64,000 nucleotides of DNA from Actinoplanes oblitus (GCF_030252345.1 NZ_CP126980.1:829501-893500); one strand, 5' to 3'. Positions 10,423 through 20,008 are shown, numbered from the stretch's first letter. Translations and numbers: made by a program. The notes: a model not told the origin generated them from the letters alone.

Positions 10423-12039
10423 ATGCCGGAGTTTGTGCCGCTCGCCGACCGCATCGCCGACGCTCTGCTGGAGAGCGACCCCGTGACGGCCCTCTACGCG
10501 GGGGACCATCGCTTCGACGATCGCCTGCCCGACCTCTCCACCGGCGGGGTCCAGGCCCGGGTCGCCATGCTGCGCGACGCGGCCGACGCGCTCAGCGGGA
10601 TCGACGCCGACGCGCTCGACGCCGAGGAGCAGGCCGACCACGCCATCCTCACCGCCCAGGTGGAGCGCGGGCTGTTCGAGCTCACCGACGTCCGTGAGCA
10701 CGAGTGGAACCCGTTGGAGCACAACCCCGGCCCGCTGCTGCACGGCCTGCTGTCCCGGCCGTTCGCGCCGCCCGCCGAGCGGCTGGAGAGCCTGCGCGGC
10801 CGGCTCGCGGCGCTGCCCGACGCGCTGGTCACCGCCCGGTCGGGGCTGCGCGACGTGCCGCGCGTGCACGCCGAGACCGCGGCCGGCCAGTTCGCCGGCA
10901 CCGCCGGGCTGATCCGCGACGAGCTGCCCGTGCTGCTCGACCAGGAGCCCGGGCTGCGCGGCACCGTCGAGCCGGTCGCCGAGGCCGCGCTCCGGGCGCT
11001 CGGCGAGTTCGACGGCTGGCTGCGCGGCCTGCTGGAGGGCGGGGAGCCCGGCCGCGACCCCCGGCTCGGCCGCCGGCTGTGGGAGGCGCGGCTGTGGCAC
11101 ACGCTGGACACCGAGCTCTCCGCGGCCGAGGTGCTCGCCCGGGCCCGGGCGAATCTCGACCGGGTCGGCGCCGAGCTGCGCGTCCTCGCCGCCGAGCTGG
11201 TGGGTGGGCCGGCCGCCGACGAGACGGTGCGCCGGGCGCTGGACACCATCGCCGAGAAACATCCGGACAACGCGACGATCGTCGGCCTGGCCCGGCTGAC
11301 GATGGACGAGGCGACCGCGTTCGTCCGGGAGCACGACGTGGTGTCGCTGGTGGACGACCCGTGCGTGATCGAGGAGATGCCGGAGTTCGCCCGCGGCGTG
11401 GCGGTGGCCTATTGCGATCCGCCCGGCCCGCTGGAGACGGCCGACGTGCCGACGTTCTACTGCATCGCCCCGGCGCCGTCGAGCTGGTCCGCCGAGCGGG
11501 TCCGCAGCTTCTACCGGGAGTACAACCACGAGATGATCCGGAACCTCACCGTGCACGAGGCGATGCCCGGCCACTTCCTGCAGCTGGCGCACGCCCGGCG
11601 GTTCCGGGGCAGCAGCAAGGTGCGGGCGCTCGGCTGGTCCGGCCCGTTCGTCGAGGGGTGGGCGGTCTATGCCGAGGAGCTGATGGCCGGTCTCGGCTTC
11701 GGCGGCACGGCGGTGCGGTTGCAGCAGCTCAAGATGCAGCTCCGGATGAGCCTGAACGCGATCATCGACCAGCTGGTGCACTGCGAGGAACTGCCCGAGG
11801 AGGAGGCGATGGCGCTGATGACCGGGCGCGGCTTCCAGGAGGAGGGCGAGGCGGCCGGCAAGTGGCGGCGGGCCCTGCTCACCTCGACCCAGCTCTCCAC
11901 CTACTTCGTGGGGTACACCGAGGTGTCCGCCATCGCCGCCGCGCGCCCGTTCGGCGCGACGCCGAAAGCGTGGCACGACGCGATGCTGGCGCACGGCTCG
12001 CCGCCGCCACGCCACCTGCGGGCTCTCCTGGGGGTCTGA
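10423..12039 (+). CDS. DUF885 family metallopeptidase-like protein
   Basis: A 538-residue DUF885 protein. The family signature HEAMPGHFLQ (His about 378) resembles an HExxH-like zinc site, and EGWAVYAEELMAGLGF follows near residue 411, supplying the expected acidic ligand. Members are thought to be soluble metal-dependent carboxypeptidases or oligopeptidases; the substrate is unknown. No signal peptide is visible, so it is cytoplasmic. The ATG at 10423 is taken as the start; the frame is open back to 10381 but would overlap mazG by 32 bp. I see no strong Shine-Dalgarno, so translation may depend on the mazG transcript. Confidence 0.85.
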   Translation: MPEFVPLADRIADALLESDPVTALYAGDHRFDDRLPDLSTGGVQARVAMLRDAADALSGIDADALDAEEQADHAILTAQVERGLFELTDVREHEWNPLEHNPGPLLHGLLSRPFAPPAERLESLRGRLAALPDALVTARSGLRDVPRVHAETAAGQFAGTAGLIRDELPVLLDQEPGLRGTVEPVAEAALRALGEFDGWLRGLLEGGEPGRDPRLGRRLWEARLWHTLDTELSAAEVLARARANLDRVGAELRVLAAELVGGPAADETVRRALDTIAEKHPDNATIVGLARLTMDEATAFVREHDVVSLVDDPCVIEEMPEFARGVAVAYCDPPGPLETADVPTFYCIAPAPSSWSAERVRSFYREYNHEMIRNLTVHEAMPGHFLQLAHARRFRGSSKVRALGWSGPFVEGWAVYAEELMAGLGFGGTAVRLQQLKMQLRMSLNAIIDQLVHCEELPEEEAMALMTGRGFQEEGEAAGKWRRALLTSTQLSTYFVGYTEVSAIAAARPFGATPKAWHDAMLAHGSPPPRHLRALLGV

Positions 12040-12063
12040 CCGGCACGTCCGGGCGCAGGCGCA

Positions 12064-12126
12064 GACGCCCGCGGCGGAGCCGGAGACGCCCGCGGCGGAG
12101 CCGGAGACGCCCGCGGCGGAGCCGGA
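12064..12126. repeat. Three perfect 21-bp tandem repeats
   Basis: Three identical head-to-tail copies of a 21-nt unit beginning GACGCCCGCGG and ending GGAGCCGGA fill the 93-bp gap between convergent genes (stops at 12039 and 12133). Although 21 is a multiple of three, the array lies outside both reading frames. Origin by slippage is likely; a transcription-stop role is possible but unproven. Confidence 0.85.
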
Positions 12127-12132
12127 GCGCGG

Positions 12133-12777
12133 TCAGCGGGAGCGGTGGTCGTGGACCCGCACGCCCGCCGGCAGGCGGAAGCCGTCCGGGTCGGCGCGGG
12201 AGGTGAGCTCGGTCAGGGTGATCTCCAACCGGGTCGTCCCGCCTACCGTGCCGGTGAAGGCGGCCAGCGTGCCGTCCCCGGTCACGCAGGCCTCGTAAGC
12301 GGCCGGCCCGCCCCATCGGACGCAGGCGGCGTGCCGCTGGGCGATGGTGGTGTCCCGCTGGGAGATCACCAGGGCCGGGTCGGTCTCGGCCGAGCGGAGC
12401 ATCGTGGCGACCGCCTCCGGGGTGATCAGACCGGTGGCGGCCGGCAGCTCGGGGTCGGCCTTGGCGGTGATGACGCAGGCCGCCGCGTCGCACCGGGTGG
12501 TGTCGGCCGGGGTGACGATGAGCCGCCCGGCCGGCCAGCGGTACGCGGTCCGGGCCGGGTCCTGTGCCCGGGCCACCGTGGCGGTGCCGCCGTCGGCCAG
12601 GCGGTAGATGGCGGTGTAGGTCAGGCCGGCCGAGTCGGCGAGCTGGCCGGCGATCACCGCCACCGCGTCGGCCGGGCCGACCCCGGCGGCGCTGGCCTGA
12701 TCGACACCGGTGCAGGCCGCCCCGGCGAGCAGCGCGCCGGCGGCCAGTAATCCATTCACGAAACGACGGCGGGCCAC
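12133..12777 (-). CDS. Putative lipoprotein of unknown function
   Basis: A 214-residue secreted protein with no family I recognise. The N-terminus (VARRRFVNGLLAAGALLAGA) is a signal sequence followed by a lipobox-type cysteine in LAGAACTG, so membrane anchoring by a lipid is likely. The mature part has four cysteines, in CDAAAC and CVRWGG...YEAC, that could form disulfides, and beta-rich segments. The GTG at 12777 is chosen because AGGGTGG lies 6 nt upstream and the basic n-region starts there; the frame is open to 12825. It converges on the DUF885 gene across the 21-bp repeat array. Confidence 0.7.
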   Translation of the reverse strand: MARRRFVNGLLAAGALLAGAACTGVDQASAAGVGPADAVAVIAGQLADSAGLTYTAIYRLADGGTATVARAQDPARTAYRWPAGRLIVTPADTTRCDAAACVITAKADPELPAATGLITPEAVATMLRSAETDPALVISQRDTTIAQRHAACVRWGGPAAYEACVTGDGTLAAFTGTVGGTTRLEITLTELTSRADPDGFRLPAGVRVHDHRSR

Positions 12778-12860
12778 GATCACCACCCTGGCCCAACCCC
12801 GATGTCGCGCGCAAACGATATCCACCGATCAATGGACCGGCGGACCGATCAATCGTTCAT

Positions 12861-13490
12861 TCAGGCGGACTCCGCGGTTCTGGCGCGCATCTGGAGCTGA
12901 TAACGCATGACATAACGGCGAATGATCTTCGCCTGCCACTCCTCCGGGTCGTAGAGCGCGACCATCTCCACCGAGAGCGGCCCGCGTACCGGCACCTGCT
13001 GGCGCATCGCGCTGGCCTTCGTCACGGTGGCCGGCAGCTCGATCACGTCCGGCCCGAGCTGCGTCCGCAGCGACACCTCGTGGCCGGGCCGCACCTCGAC
13101 GTCGGTGAAGTGCGCGCGCACCGAGCGCTCACTGATGTCGTGGACCCAGCCGATCGCCTCCGGGAGCTCGGGGCGCGTCATCACGATCGGCTCGCCGCCG
13201 CCGCCGCGCACGTAGAGCCGGTTCTGGTTGATCTGCGGCTCCCCGATGAACCGCAGCTCGGCGCGGTTCTCGTCGACAGCGGCGACCGCGGCGGACACCT
13301 CGAACCGGCCGCGGGGCGCGGCTGCCCAGCGCAGCGTCACCGTGGCGCCGGTGGCCGGTACGTCGGCACGGGGGAGCGAGACGGTCACGGCCGCGGCGGA
13401 GGCGGCCACGACACGGACGCCGGAGTGGCATTCGCCGCCGGCCTCCATCTCGATGTGTGAGCCGTCCTCGGGAAACAGGCTGCTGCTCAT
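12861..13490 (-). CDS. PilZ domain protein (putative c-di-GMP receptor)
   Basis: A 209-residue soluble protein with a two-part layout like YcgR: an N-terminal beta domain (about 1-95) and a C-terminal PilZ domain. The PilZ arginine motif RxxxR appears as RLYVR, and 28 residues later DISERSV stands where the canonical (D/N)xSxxG is expected. The final glycine is replaced by valine, so c-di-GMP binding may be weakened. The ATG at 13490 has AGGGGG 5 nt upstream, which decides against the longer frame to 13532. It is divergent from eno. The EAL protein at 50.8 kb is the only other c-di-GMP protein in the window. Confidence 0.75.
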   Translation of the reverse strand: MSSSLFPEDGSHIEMEAGGECHSGVRVVAASAAAVTVSLPRADVPATGATVTLRWAAAPRGRFEVSAAVAAVDENRAELRFIGEPQINQNRLYVRGGGGEPIVMTRPELPEAIGWVHDISERSVRAHFTDVEVRPGHEVSLRTQLGPDVIELPATVTKASAMRQQVPVRGPLSVEMVALYDPEEWQAKIIRRYVMRYQLQMRARTAESA

Positions 13491-13724
13491 AGTGCCCCCT
13501 GTTTCGGCAGGCGAGCCGCTGTTTTGAGGCATACCGGCGAGTCAAGTTGCCGGGCGGGCGGCCGAGGGCCCGGGAAAATCACCCACCCGGCGACCGGCTG
13601 CCGGGGCATACCGGCCGGTGAAGTTGACCGGGCGGCCGAACGAGCGCCCGGTGGGCTCGATACGCTCAGGAGCGTGGTCGGCCCGCAGGGTCGCGGACCG
13701 AAACTGTATTCGTACAACGCTTAG

Positions 13725-15023
<1,299 letters not shown>

Positions 15024-15047
15024 CACCGGACCGGCAGATCATGGGTG

Positions 15048-15075
15048 GTGGCACCCGCCCGGCGGTGGGTGCCAC
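15048..15075 (+). terminator. Hairpin between eno and divIC
   Basis: GTGGCACCC (15048-15056) pairs perfectly with GGGTGCCAC (15067-15075) around a 10-nt loop, 24 nt after the eno stop. No T-run follows, so it may attenuate rather than stop transcription into divIC. Confidence 0.55.
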
Positions 15076-15115
15076 AATCCGTGACGGTCGTATCGATCGG
15101 GGGGAGGGCCGACGG

Positions 15116-15712
15116 ATGACACAGCGCCGCATGCCGAGCGGTCAGGGCCCGTCCCGTCGCGCGACCGGCGCCACCGGCCGTCCCGGCTCGCGGACCCGGG
15201 TCACCGGTCCGGTCCGGACCGAGGCACGCCCGACCGTGCGGGTGCCCACGTCCCGCTCCGCGCGGCCGGCCGGCTCCCGGCGGACGTCACAGTCCGGCGG
15301 CCCGGCGGCCAAACGCACCGCCGCCCCACGCCCGCGCTCGCTGACCAGCCGGGCCACCGTCCTGCTCGCGATCTTCGTGGTTCTCGCCCTGGCCTACACC
15401 TACCCGTTGCGGATCTACCTGCAGCAGGAGGCGCAGATCGCGGAGATGGAGCGGGCGCAGGCCGCCCAGCAGGCCAAGATCGCCGAGACCCGCAAGGAGC
15501 TGGCGAAGTGGGGCGACGACGACTACATCCGGATTCAGGCCCGGGAGCAGGGTTTCTTCGTGCGCCCGGGTGAGACGCCGCTGCGGGTCTACTCCGACCC
15601 GGACGCCGCGGCTCGCGAGTCCGATCAGAAATCCCCGGCGGCCGCTCCGGACCGCTGGTACGACACGCTGTGGCACAGCGTCCAAGCCGCCAACGCGGAG
15701 CCTTCGAACTGA
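15116..15712 (+). CDS. divIC: DivIC/FtsB-like septum formation initiator
   Basis: Bitopic division protein of 198 residues. A long basic, Arg/Ser/Thr-rich cytoplasmic tail (1-80) precedes one membrane span (ATVLLAIFVVLALAYTYPL, about 81-100). An extracytoplasmic coiled coil follows (QQEAQIAEMERAQAAQQAKI) and then the family's conserved DDYIRIQAREQGFFVRPGE. It should act with FtsL/FtsQ in the divisome. The ATG at 15116 has GGGGGGAGGG about 8 nt upstream. The stop overlaps the DUF501 start (TGATG), so the two are coupled. The M. tuberculosis counterpart, Rv1024, is also next to eno. Confidence 0.9.
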   Translation: MTQRRMPSGQGPSRRATGATGRPGSRTRVTGPVRTEARPTVRVPTSRSARPAGSRRTSQSGGPAAKRTAAPRPRSLTSRATVLLAIFVVLALAYTYPLRIYLQQEAQIAEMERAQAAQQAKIAETRKELAKWGDDDYIRIQAREQGFFVRPGETPLRVYSDPDAAARESDQKSPAAAPDRWYDTLWHSVQAANAEPSN

Positions 15713-16212
15713 TGGAAGCACCAAGCCCCGCCGACCTCGACATCGTGGCGGCCCAGCTCGGCCGCCGTCCCCGCGGCACCCGGGCGATCGCGCACCGCTG
15801 CCCATGCGGCAACCCGGACGTGGTGGAGACCTCACCGCGGCTGGACGACGGCACGCCGTTCCCGACGATGTACTACCTCACCTGCCCGCACGCCACCGCC
15901 GCCTGCTCCCGGCTGGAGTCGGCCGGCGTGATGCGCGACATGCAGGAGCGGCTCAGCACCGACCCGGAGCTGGCCGCCCACTACGCCCGCGCGCACCGGG
16001 ACTATCTGGACCGGCGCCAGGCGATCGACGACGTGCCGGAGATCCACGACGTCTCGGCCGGCGGCATGCCGGACCGGGTGAAGTGCCTGCACGTCCACCT
16101 GGGACACGCGCTGGCCGCCGGCCGCGGGGTGAACCCGTTCGGCGACGAGGTGCGGGACGCCGTCGAGCCGTGGTGGGCCGAGGGCCCCTGCGTCAAGCGC
16201 GACGAATGCTGA
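15712..16212 (+). CDS. DUF501 family protein
   Basis: A 166-residue cytosolic protein of the actinobacterial DUF501 family, function unknown. Conserved cysteines and histidines occur in HRCPCGNPDVVETSP, YLTCPHATAACSRLES and DRVKCLHVHLGHALA, suggesting metal binding. Its start shares a base with the divIC stop, and its own stop overlaps the argA start by 7 bp, so divIC-DUF501-argA looks like one tightly coupled unit. The neighbourhood matches Rv1025 of M. tuberculosis. Confidence 0.88.
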   Translation: MEAPSPADLDIVAAQLGRRPRGTRAIAHRCPCGNPDVVETSPRLDDGTPFPTMYYLTCPHATAACSRLESAGVMRDMQERLSTDPELAAHYARAHRDYLDRRQAIDDVPEIHDVSAGGMPDRVKCLHVHLGHALAAGRGVNPFGDEVRDAVEPWWAEGPCVKRDEC

Positions 16213-16700
16213 TCCGCCGCGCCCGGACCGGCGACGTCAAGGCGATCCGTGCCCTGGTCGACACGTACACCACCGACCGGCGGCTGCTCAGCAAGGCGAC
16301 GGTCACCCTCTACGAGTGCGTCCAGGAGTTCTGGGTGGCAGTCGACGAGGACGACGTGGTGGTCGGCTGCGGCGCCCTGCACGTGATGTGGGAGGACCTG
16401 GCCGAGATCCGCACGGTCGCCGTGCACCCCGACAAGCGCGGGCACAAGATCGGCCACAAGATCGTCGGCGCGCTTCTCGACCAGGCGCGTGAGCTGGGCG
16501 TACGCCGGGTCTTCTGCCTCACCTTCGAGACCGGGTTCTTCGGCTCGTTCGGGTTCACCGAGATCGACGGCGCCCCGGTGCCGCACGCCGTCTACGAGCA
16601 GCTGCTGCGCTCCTACGACGAGGGTGTCGCCGAGTTCCTCGACCTGGAGCGGGTCAAGCCGAACACGCTGGGCAACAAGCGGATGCTGCTGCACCTGTGA
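16206..16700 (+). CDS. argA: Amino-acid N-acetyltransferase (short actinobacterial ArgA)
   Basis: A single GNAT-fold domain of 164 residues that should acetylate L-glutamate (possibly glutamine) with acetyl-CoA, the first step of arginine synthesis. It strongly resembles M. tuberculosis Rv2747 along its length: RRARTGDVKAIRALVDTY, LYECVQEFWVA, GCGALHVMWEDLAEIRTVAV, the acetyl-CoA-binding RGHKIGHKIVG, FCLTFETGFF, and the tail VKPNTLGNKRMLL. The ATG at 16206 overlaps the DUF501 stop. Lying here between divIC and ppx rather than in an arg operon is the main oddity. Confidence 0.88.
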   Translation: MLIRRARTGDVKAIRALVDTYTTDRRLLSKATVTLYECVQEFWVAVDEDDVVVGCGALHVMWEDLAEIRTVAVHPDKRGHKIGHKIVGALLDQARELGVRRVFCLTFETGFFGSFGFTEIDGAPVPHAVYEQLLRSYDEGVAEFLDLERVKPNTLGNKRMLLHL

Positions 16701-16728
16701 ACGCCGGACACCGGGGGGAAGGGCACCC

Positions 16729-17640
16729 ATGAGAGTCGCCGCCATCGACTGCGGGACCAACGCGATCCGCCTGCTGATCGCCGACGTCGACGGCGATCGG
16801 CTGACCGACGTCGTACGGAAAATGGTGATCGTCCGTCTCGGCGAGGGCGTGGACCGTACCGGGATGCTGTCACCCGCCGCGATCGAGCGCACCCGGGTCG
16901 CGCTGGCGGGTTACGCCGCGGAGATCGCCGCGGCCGGTGTCCGGAGGACCCGGATGTGCGCCACCTCGGCCTCCCGGGACGCCTCGAACGCGCAGGATTT
17001 CCGGGACATGGTCCGCGGCGTGCTGGGCCTGGACCCCGAGGTGATCTCCGGCGCGGAGGAGGCTGCCCTCTCCTTCCTCGGCGCGGTCAAGGGCCTCGAC
17101 GCTCCGGGCCCCTACCTGGTCTTCGACCTGGGCGGCGGTTCCACCGAGTTCGTCACCGGGACGGACACCGTCGAGCACGCGATCTCGATGGACATCGGCT
17201 GCGTCCGGATGACCGAGCGGCACCTGCACGACGACCCGCCGACCGCGGACCAGCTGGCGGCGGCCGAGAAGGACATCACGGCCGCCGTGGACACCGCCCT
17301 GGCGGCCGTCCCGGGCCGGGAGGCGCGCACCCTGGTCGGCCTGGCCGGTACGGTCGCCACCGTGGCGGCGCTGGCGCACGACCTGCCGGAGTACGACTCG
17401 GCCCGCATCCACCACAGCCGGGTCAGCCGGGACGCGGTCAGCCGGGTCACCGGCGACCTGCTCGGGATGACCGTCGAGCAGCGGCGGGCGCTGCCGGTGA
17501 TGCATCCGGGCCGGGCCGACGTGATCGGCGGCGGGGCCTTGATCATGCGCGTCATCATGGAGCGTTCCGGCCAGCACACGGTGATCGCCTCGGAGCACGA
17601 CATCCTCGACGGGATCGCGTTCGGCCTGGCCGCCGACTGA
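16729..17640 (+). CDS. ppx: Ppx/GppA exopolyphosphatase family protein
   Basis: A 303-residue member of the actin-fold Ppx/GppA family, which removes terminal phosphates from polyphosphate or hydrolyses pppGpp. The first phosphate loop is AIDCGTNAIRLLI at the N-terminus, and the second is FDLGGGSTEFV near residue 133. The short single-module length matches M. tuberculosis Rv1026 (Ppx2) rather than E. coli Ppx. The ATG at 16729 has GGGGGGAAGGG upstream. It closes the eno-divIC-DUF501-argA-ppx run. It could act on the same polymer as PPK2/CHAD at 37-39 kb. Confidence 0.9.
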   Translation: MRVAAIDCGTNAIRLLIADVDGDRLTDVVRKMVIVRLGEGVDRTGMLSPAAIERTRVALAGYAAEIAAAGVRRTRMCATSASRDASNAQDFRDMVRGVLGLDPEVISGAEEAALSFLGAVKGLDAPGPYLVFDLGGGSTEFVTGTDTVEHAISMDIGCVRMTERHLHDDPPTADQLAAAEKDITAAVDTALAAVPGREARTLVGLAGTVATVAALAHDLPEYDSARIHHSRVSRDAVSRVTGDLLGMTVEQRRALPVMHPGRADVIGGGALIMRVIMERSGQHTVIASEHDILDGIAFGLAAD

Positions 17641-17867
17641 TCGCCCACGGTCGGCCGACCGGACATTTCGAAATACCGTTTCGGCCATTTTTCGCCACCC
17701 CGGTGTCGCTGCGGCGGCACCCTGCGTCATTTTCCCAGCAAAGTCTCAGGGCTCCACCTGTGATTGTCGATAACCGCAGGTGAAGTGGGGTCGCGCGATC
17801 CTCCGGCGGGTCGTTATCCTCGCCTGCCAAGCGATCGGGCCTCGATCGTGCGTGAAAGGAAACGTCA

Positions 17868-18440
17868 ATGTCGAACCCGGTTGAGCCGACTCCGTACGGC
17901 GCGAACGTTCCGCCGGCCACCGGCGGTCCGGCCTACCCGCCGCCGAACGGTGGCGCCGCCGGCTTCCCGCCGCCGAACGCCGGCGCCCAGGGCTTCCCGC
18001 CGGCCGGTGGCGCTCAGGGCTTCCCGCCGGCTCCGGGCGCTCCCGGCGCCCCGGGCTTCCCCGGTGCCCTCCCGACCCCGCCGAAGAAGTCGGCGGGCAA
18101 GAAGGTGCTCAGCGTCCTCGGCGTGATCGCCGTGATCATCGTGGTCGCCGGGCTGAAGTTCGGCCTGCGCAGCGCGCTCTCCTCGGACCCGACCGCGGAT
18201 GCCAAGGTCGGTGACTGCATCTCGGTGAACAGCGCTCTGAAGGACGAGGCGTCGGACACCGACGCCAAGATCGTCGAGTGCTCCTCGTCGGACGCCAAGT
18301 TCACCGTGATCGGCCGCGTCGAAGGCGTCAGCGACGTGAACAGCACGGCGTGCGACAAGTTCTTCAAGGAGGGCGACGAGGGCGCCGTGCTCTCCAGCGA
18401 CAAGGGCAAGGGCTACCTGCTCTGCGTGAAGACCAAGTAA
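17868..18440 (+). CDS. Pro/Gly-rich N-tail membrane protein with secreted domain
   Basis: Function not recognised. A 190-residue protein with a cytoplasmic tail (1-65) of degenerate repeats such as GFPPPNAGAQGFPPAG, a single membrane span near 74-95 (VLSVLGVIAVIIVVAGL), and an extracellular domain of about 90 residues. The domain has four cysteines (GDCISV, VECSSS, TACDKF, LLCVKT), as in the small LppU/DUF4333-like secreted domains of actinobacteria. GAAAGGAAAC precedes the ATG. The 227-bp gap upstream has an inverted repeat CACCTG...CAGGTG at 17756-17783. Confidence 0.7.
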   Translation: MSNPVEPTPYGANVPPATGGPAYPPPNGGAAGFPPPNAGAQGFPPAGGAQGFPPAPGAPGAPGFPGALPTPPKKSAGKKVLSVLGVIAVIIVVAGLKFGLRSALSSDPTADAKVGDCISVNSALKDEASDTDAKIVECSSSDAKFTVIGRVEGVSDVNSTACDKFFKEGDEGAVLSSDKGKGYLLCVKTK

Positions 18441-18456
18441 GCGGCACCGAGTAGGT

Positions 18457-18499
18457 CCACCGGGGGTGGTGCGTCGTCACGGCGTACCACCCCCGGTGG
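18457..18499 (+). terminator. Strong terminator hairpin abutting the UDG promoter
   Basis: A perfect 14-bp inverted repeat (18457-18470 with 18486-18499, 15-nt loop) lies 17 nt after the preceding stop. Its last base touches a -10-like CATTCT at 18500-18505, which in turn precedes the GTG start of the glycosylase gene by 6 nt. Confidence 0.75.
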
Positions 18500-18511
18500 C
18501 ATTCTGGTCCG

Positions 18512-19264
18512 GTGCAACCGTCCGAGGCGTCACCGCGTACCCCCGAGGGGGTTGCCGCACAGGCGGCCTCGGCCGCCTCGCTGCCCGTGCTGGACGCGCG
18601 CGTCGCGGATTGTTTCGCCTGTCCCCGGCTGGTCGCCTGGCGCACCGACGTGGCCACGGTCAAGCGCGCCTCGTTCCGTGACCAGGATTACTGGGGGCGC
18701 CCGGTGCCCGGTTTCGGCCCGGCGGACGCCTCGATCGCCGTGCTGGGCCTCGCGCCCGCCGCGCACGGCGGCAACCGGACCGGCCGGATCTTCACCGGCG
18801 ACCGCTCCGGCGACGTGCTCTTCGCCGCCCTGCACCGCGCCGGGCTGGCCAACCAGCCGACCAGCGTCGCCGCCGATGACGGCCTGGAGCTGCGGCACAC
18901 CCGGATCTTCTCGGCGGTGCGCTGCGCCCCGCCGGACAACAAGCCCACCCCACAGGAGCGGGACACCTGCGCGCCCTGGTTCCAGCATGAGCTGACGCTC
19001 ATCAGACCCACCTTGCAGGCCGTGGTCACGCTTGGCGCGTTCGCCTGGGCCGCCTGGTGGCCGGCGATGCGATCGGCGTACGGGGTACGCCCGCCCGTCC
19101 CTCGCCCGAAATTCGGGCACGGCGCCGAGGTGCACCTGCCCGGCGTGCCCCCGGTGCTGGGCTGCTTCCACGTCAGCCAGCAGAACACCTTCACCGGCCG
19201 GCTCACCCCCGGCATGCTGGACGAGGTGTTCACCCGTGCGAAGGTTCTGGCGGGCCTGGCATGA
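18512..19264 (+). CDS. udgB: Family 5 uracil-DNA glycosylase (UdgB type)
   Basis: Excises uracil, and in this family also hypoxanthine, from deaminated DNA, an expected need in GC-rich genomes. It has 250 residues. Motif GLAPAAHGGNRTGRIFTGD (about 78-96) is the family 5 active-site signature, which lacks the usual catalytic Asp/Asn. The C-terminal motif is HVSQQNTFTGRLTP, where most members have HPSQQ. Cysteines for the 4Fe-4S cluster are visible in CFACPRL, AVRCAPP and DTCAPWF. The GTG at 18512 sits 6 nt after CATTCT and has no Shine-Dalgarno, so the mRNA is probably leaderless. Confidence 0.92.
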   Translation: MQPSEASPRTPEGVAAQAASAASLPVLDARVADCFACPRLVAWRTDVATVKRASFRDQDYWGRPVPGFGPADASIAVLGLAPAAHGGNRTGRIFTGDRSGDVLFAALHRAGLANQPTSVAADDGLELRHTRIFSAVRCAPPDNKPTPQERDTCAPWFQHELTLIRPTLQAVVTLGAFAWAAWWPAMRSAYGVRPPVPRPKFGHGAEVHLPGVPPVLGCFHVSQQNTFTGRLTPGMLDEVFTRAKVLAGLA

Positions 19265-19315
19265 TGCGAGTCCTGTCCGATTCCCTCCTCGAGTCACGGA
19301 TCTGAAACCGCCCGC

Positions 19316-20008
19316 ATGGACCTCAAGATGGTGCGCCGCTGGTGGCCGCTGGCCGCCGTCATCGGCCTGCTCTTCGTGACCTCGCTGGCGGCCACCCGAT
19401 CCGCGCCGCAACTGGACCGGATCACGCCGAGAGCGACAGCCACGCCCACCCAGGCGCCGCTGCTGCCGCCCACCGCCCGCCCGACGCCCTCGTCGACCAC
19501 CGAGACCCCGGTCGAGGCGGCCCGCGGCCTGCCCGACTGGGTCGGCACCGCGACCACGGTCATCCTGGTCATCCTGGTGGTCGTCATGGTGGTGGTGCTG
19601 TCCTGGGCGCTGATCCGGGACGCCGGTCGCCGGCGGCGCAACCGGACCGGCCGCCTCGCCCCGCGTCGCGCCGGGCAGACCGCCGAGGACCTGGTCGCCG
19701 CGCTCGACGCCGGCCTGGAGGAGCTCTCCGACACCGACCGTGACCCGCGTCGCGCGGTGATCGCCTGCTGGGTGCGCCTGGAGCAGGCGGCCGCCGCGGC
19801 CGGCACCCCGCGGCATCCCGGCGACAGCCCGACCGACCTGGTCGGCCGGCTGCTCGCCGAGCAGCGGGTGGACGCGACGGTGCTGGCCGCGCTGATGGAG
19901 GTGTACCGGGAGGCCCGGTACGCCACGCACGCCGTCGACGACCACATGCGCCAGCAGGCCCGGTACGCGCTGGAGCGCCTGCGCGCCGACCTCGGGGCCC
20001 TGGCATGA
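19316..20008 (+). CDS. DUF4129 domain membrane protein
   Basis: A 230-residue protein with two membrane spans, near residues 10-27 (PLAAVIGLLFVTSLAA) and 82-105 (TATTVILVILVVVMVVVLSW), joined by a Pro/Thr-rich extracytoplasmic loop. The C-terminal cytoplasmic DUF4129 domain includes DPRRAVIACWVRLEQAA and PTDLVGRLLAE. DUF4129 proteins regularly travel with MoxR ATPases, DUF58 proteins and transglutaminase-like proteins. It is the first gene of a five-gene run. Its stop overlaps the next start by 4 bp (ATGA). No clear Shine-Dalgarno precedes the ATG at 19316. Confidence 0.82.
   Translation: MDLKMVRRWWPLAAVIGLLFVTSLAATRSAPQLDRITPRATATPTQAPLLPPTARPTPSSTTETPVEAARGLPDWVGTATTVILVILVVVMVVVLSWALIRDAGRRRRNRTGRLAPRRAGQTAEDLVAALDAGLEELSDTDRDPRRAVIACWVRLEQAAAAAGTPRHPGDSPTDLVGRLLAEQRVDATVLAALMEVYREARYATHAVDDHMRQQARYALERLRADLGALA

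Noticed and set aside
13695..13724. Similarity of GGACCGAAACTGTATTC upstream of eno to a minus-strand stretch near 36730 (GGTCCGAAGTTGTAT)
   Set aside because: Only about a dozen matching bases with no shared context; may be chance or a shared promoter core.
16729..17640. Assigning ppx strictly as a polyphosphatase
   Set aside because: Family members may instead hydrolyse pppGpp; sequence alone does not decide, so the call is left at family level.
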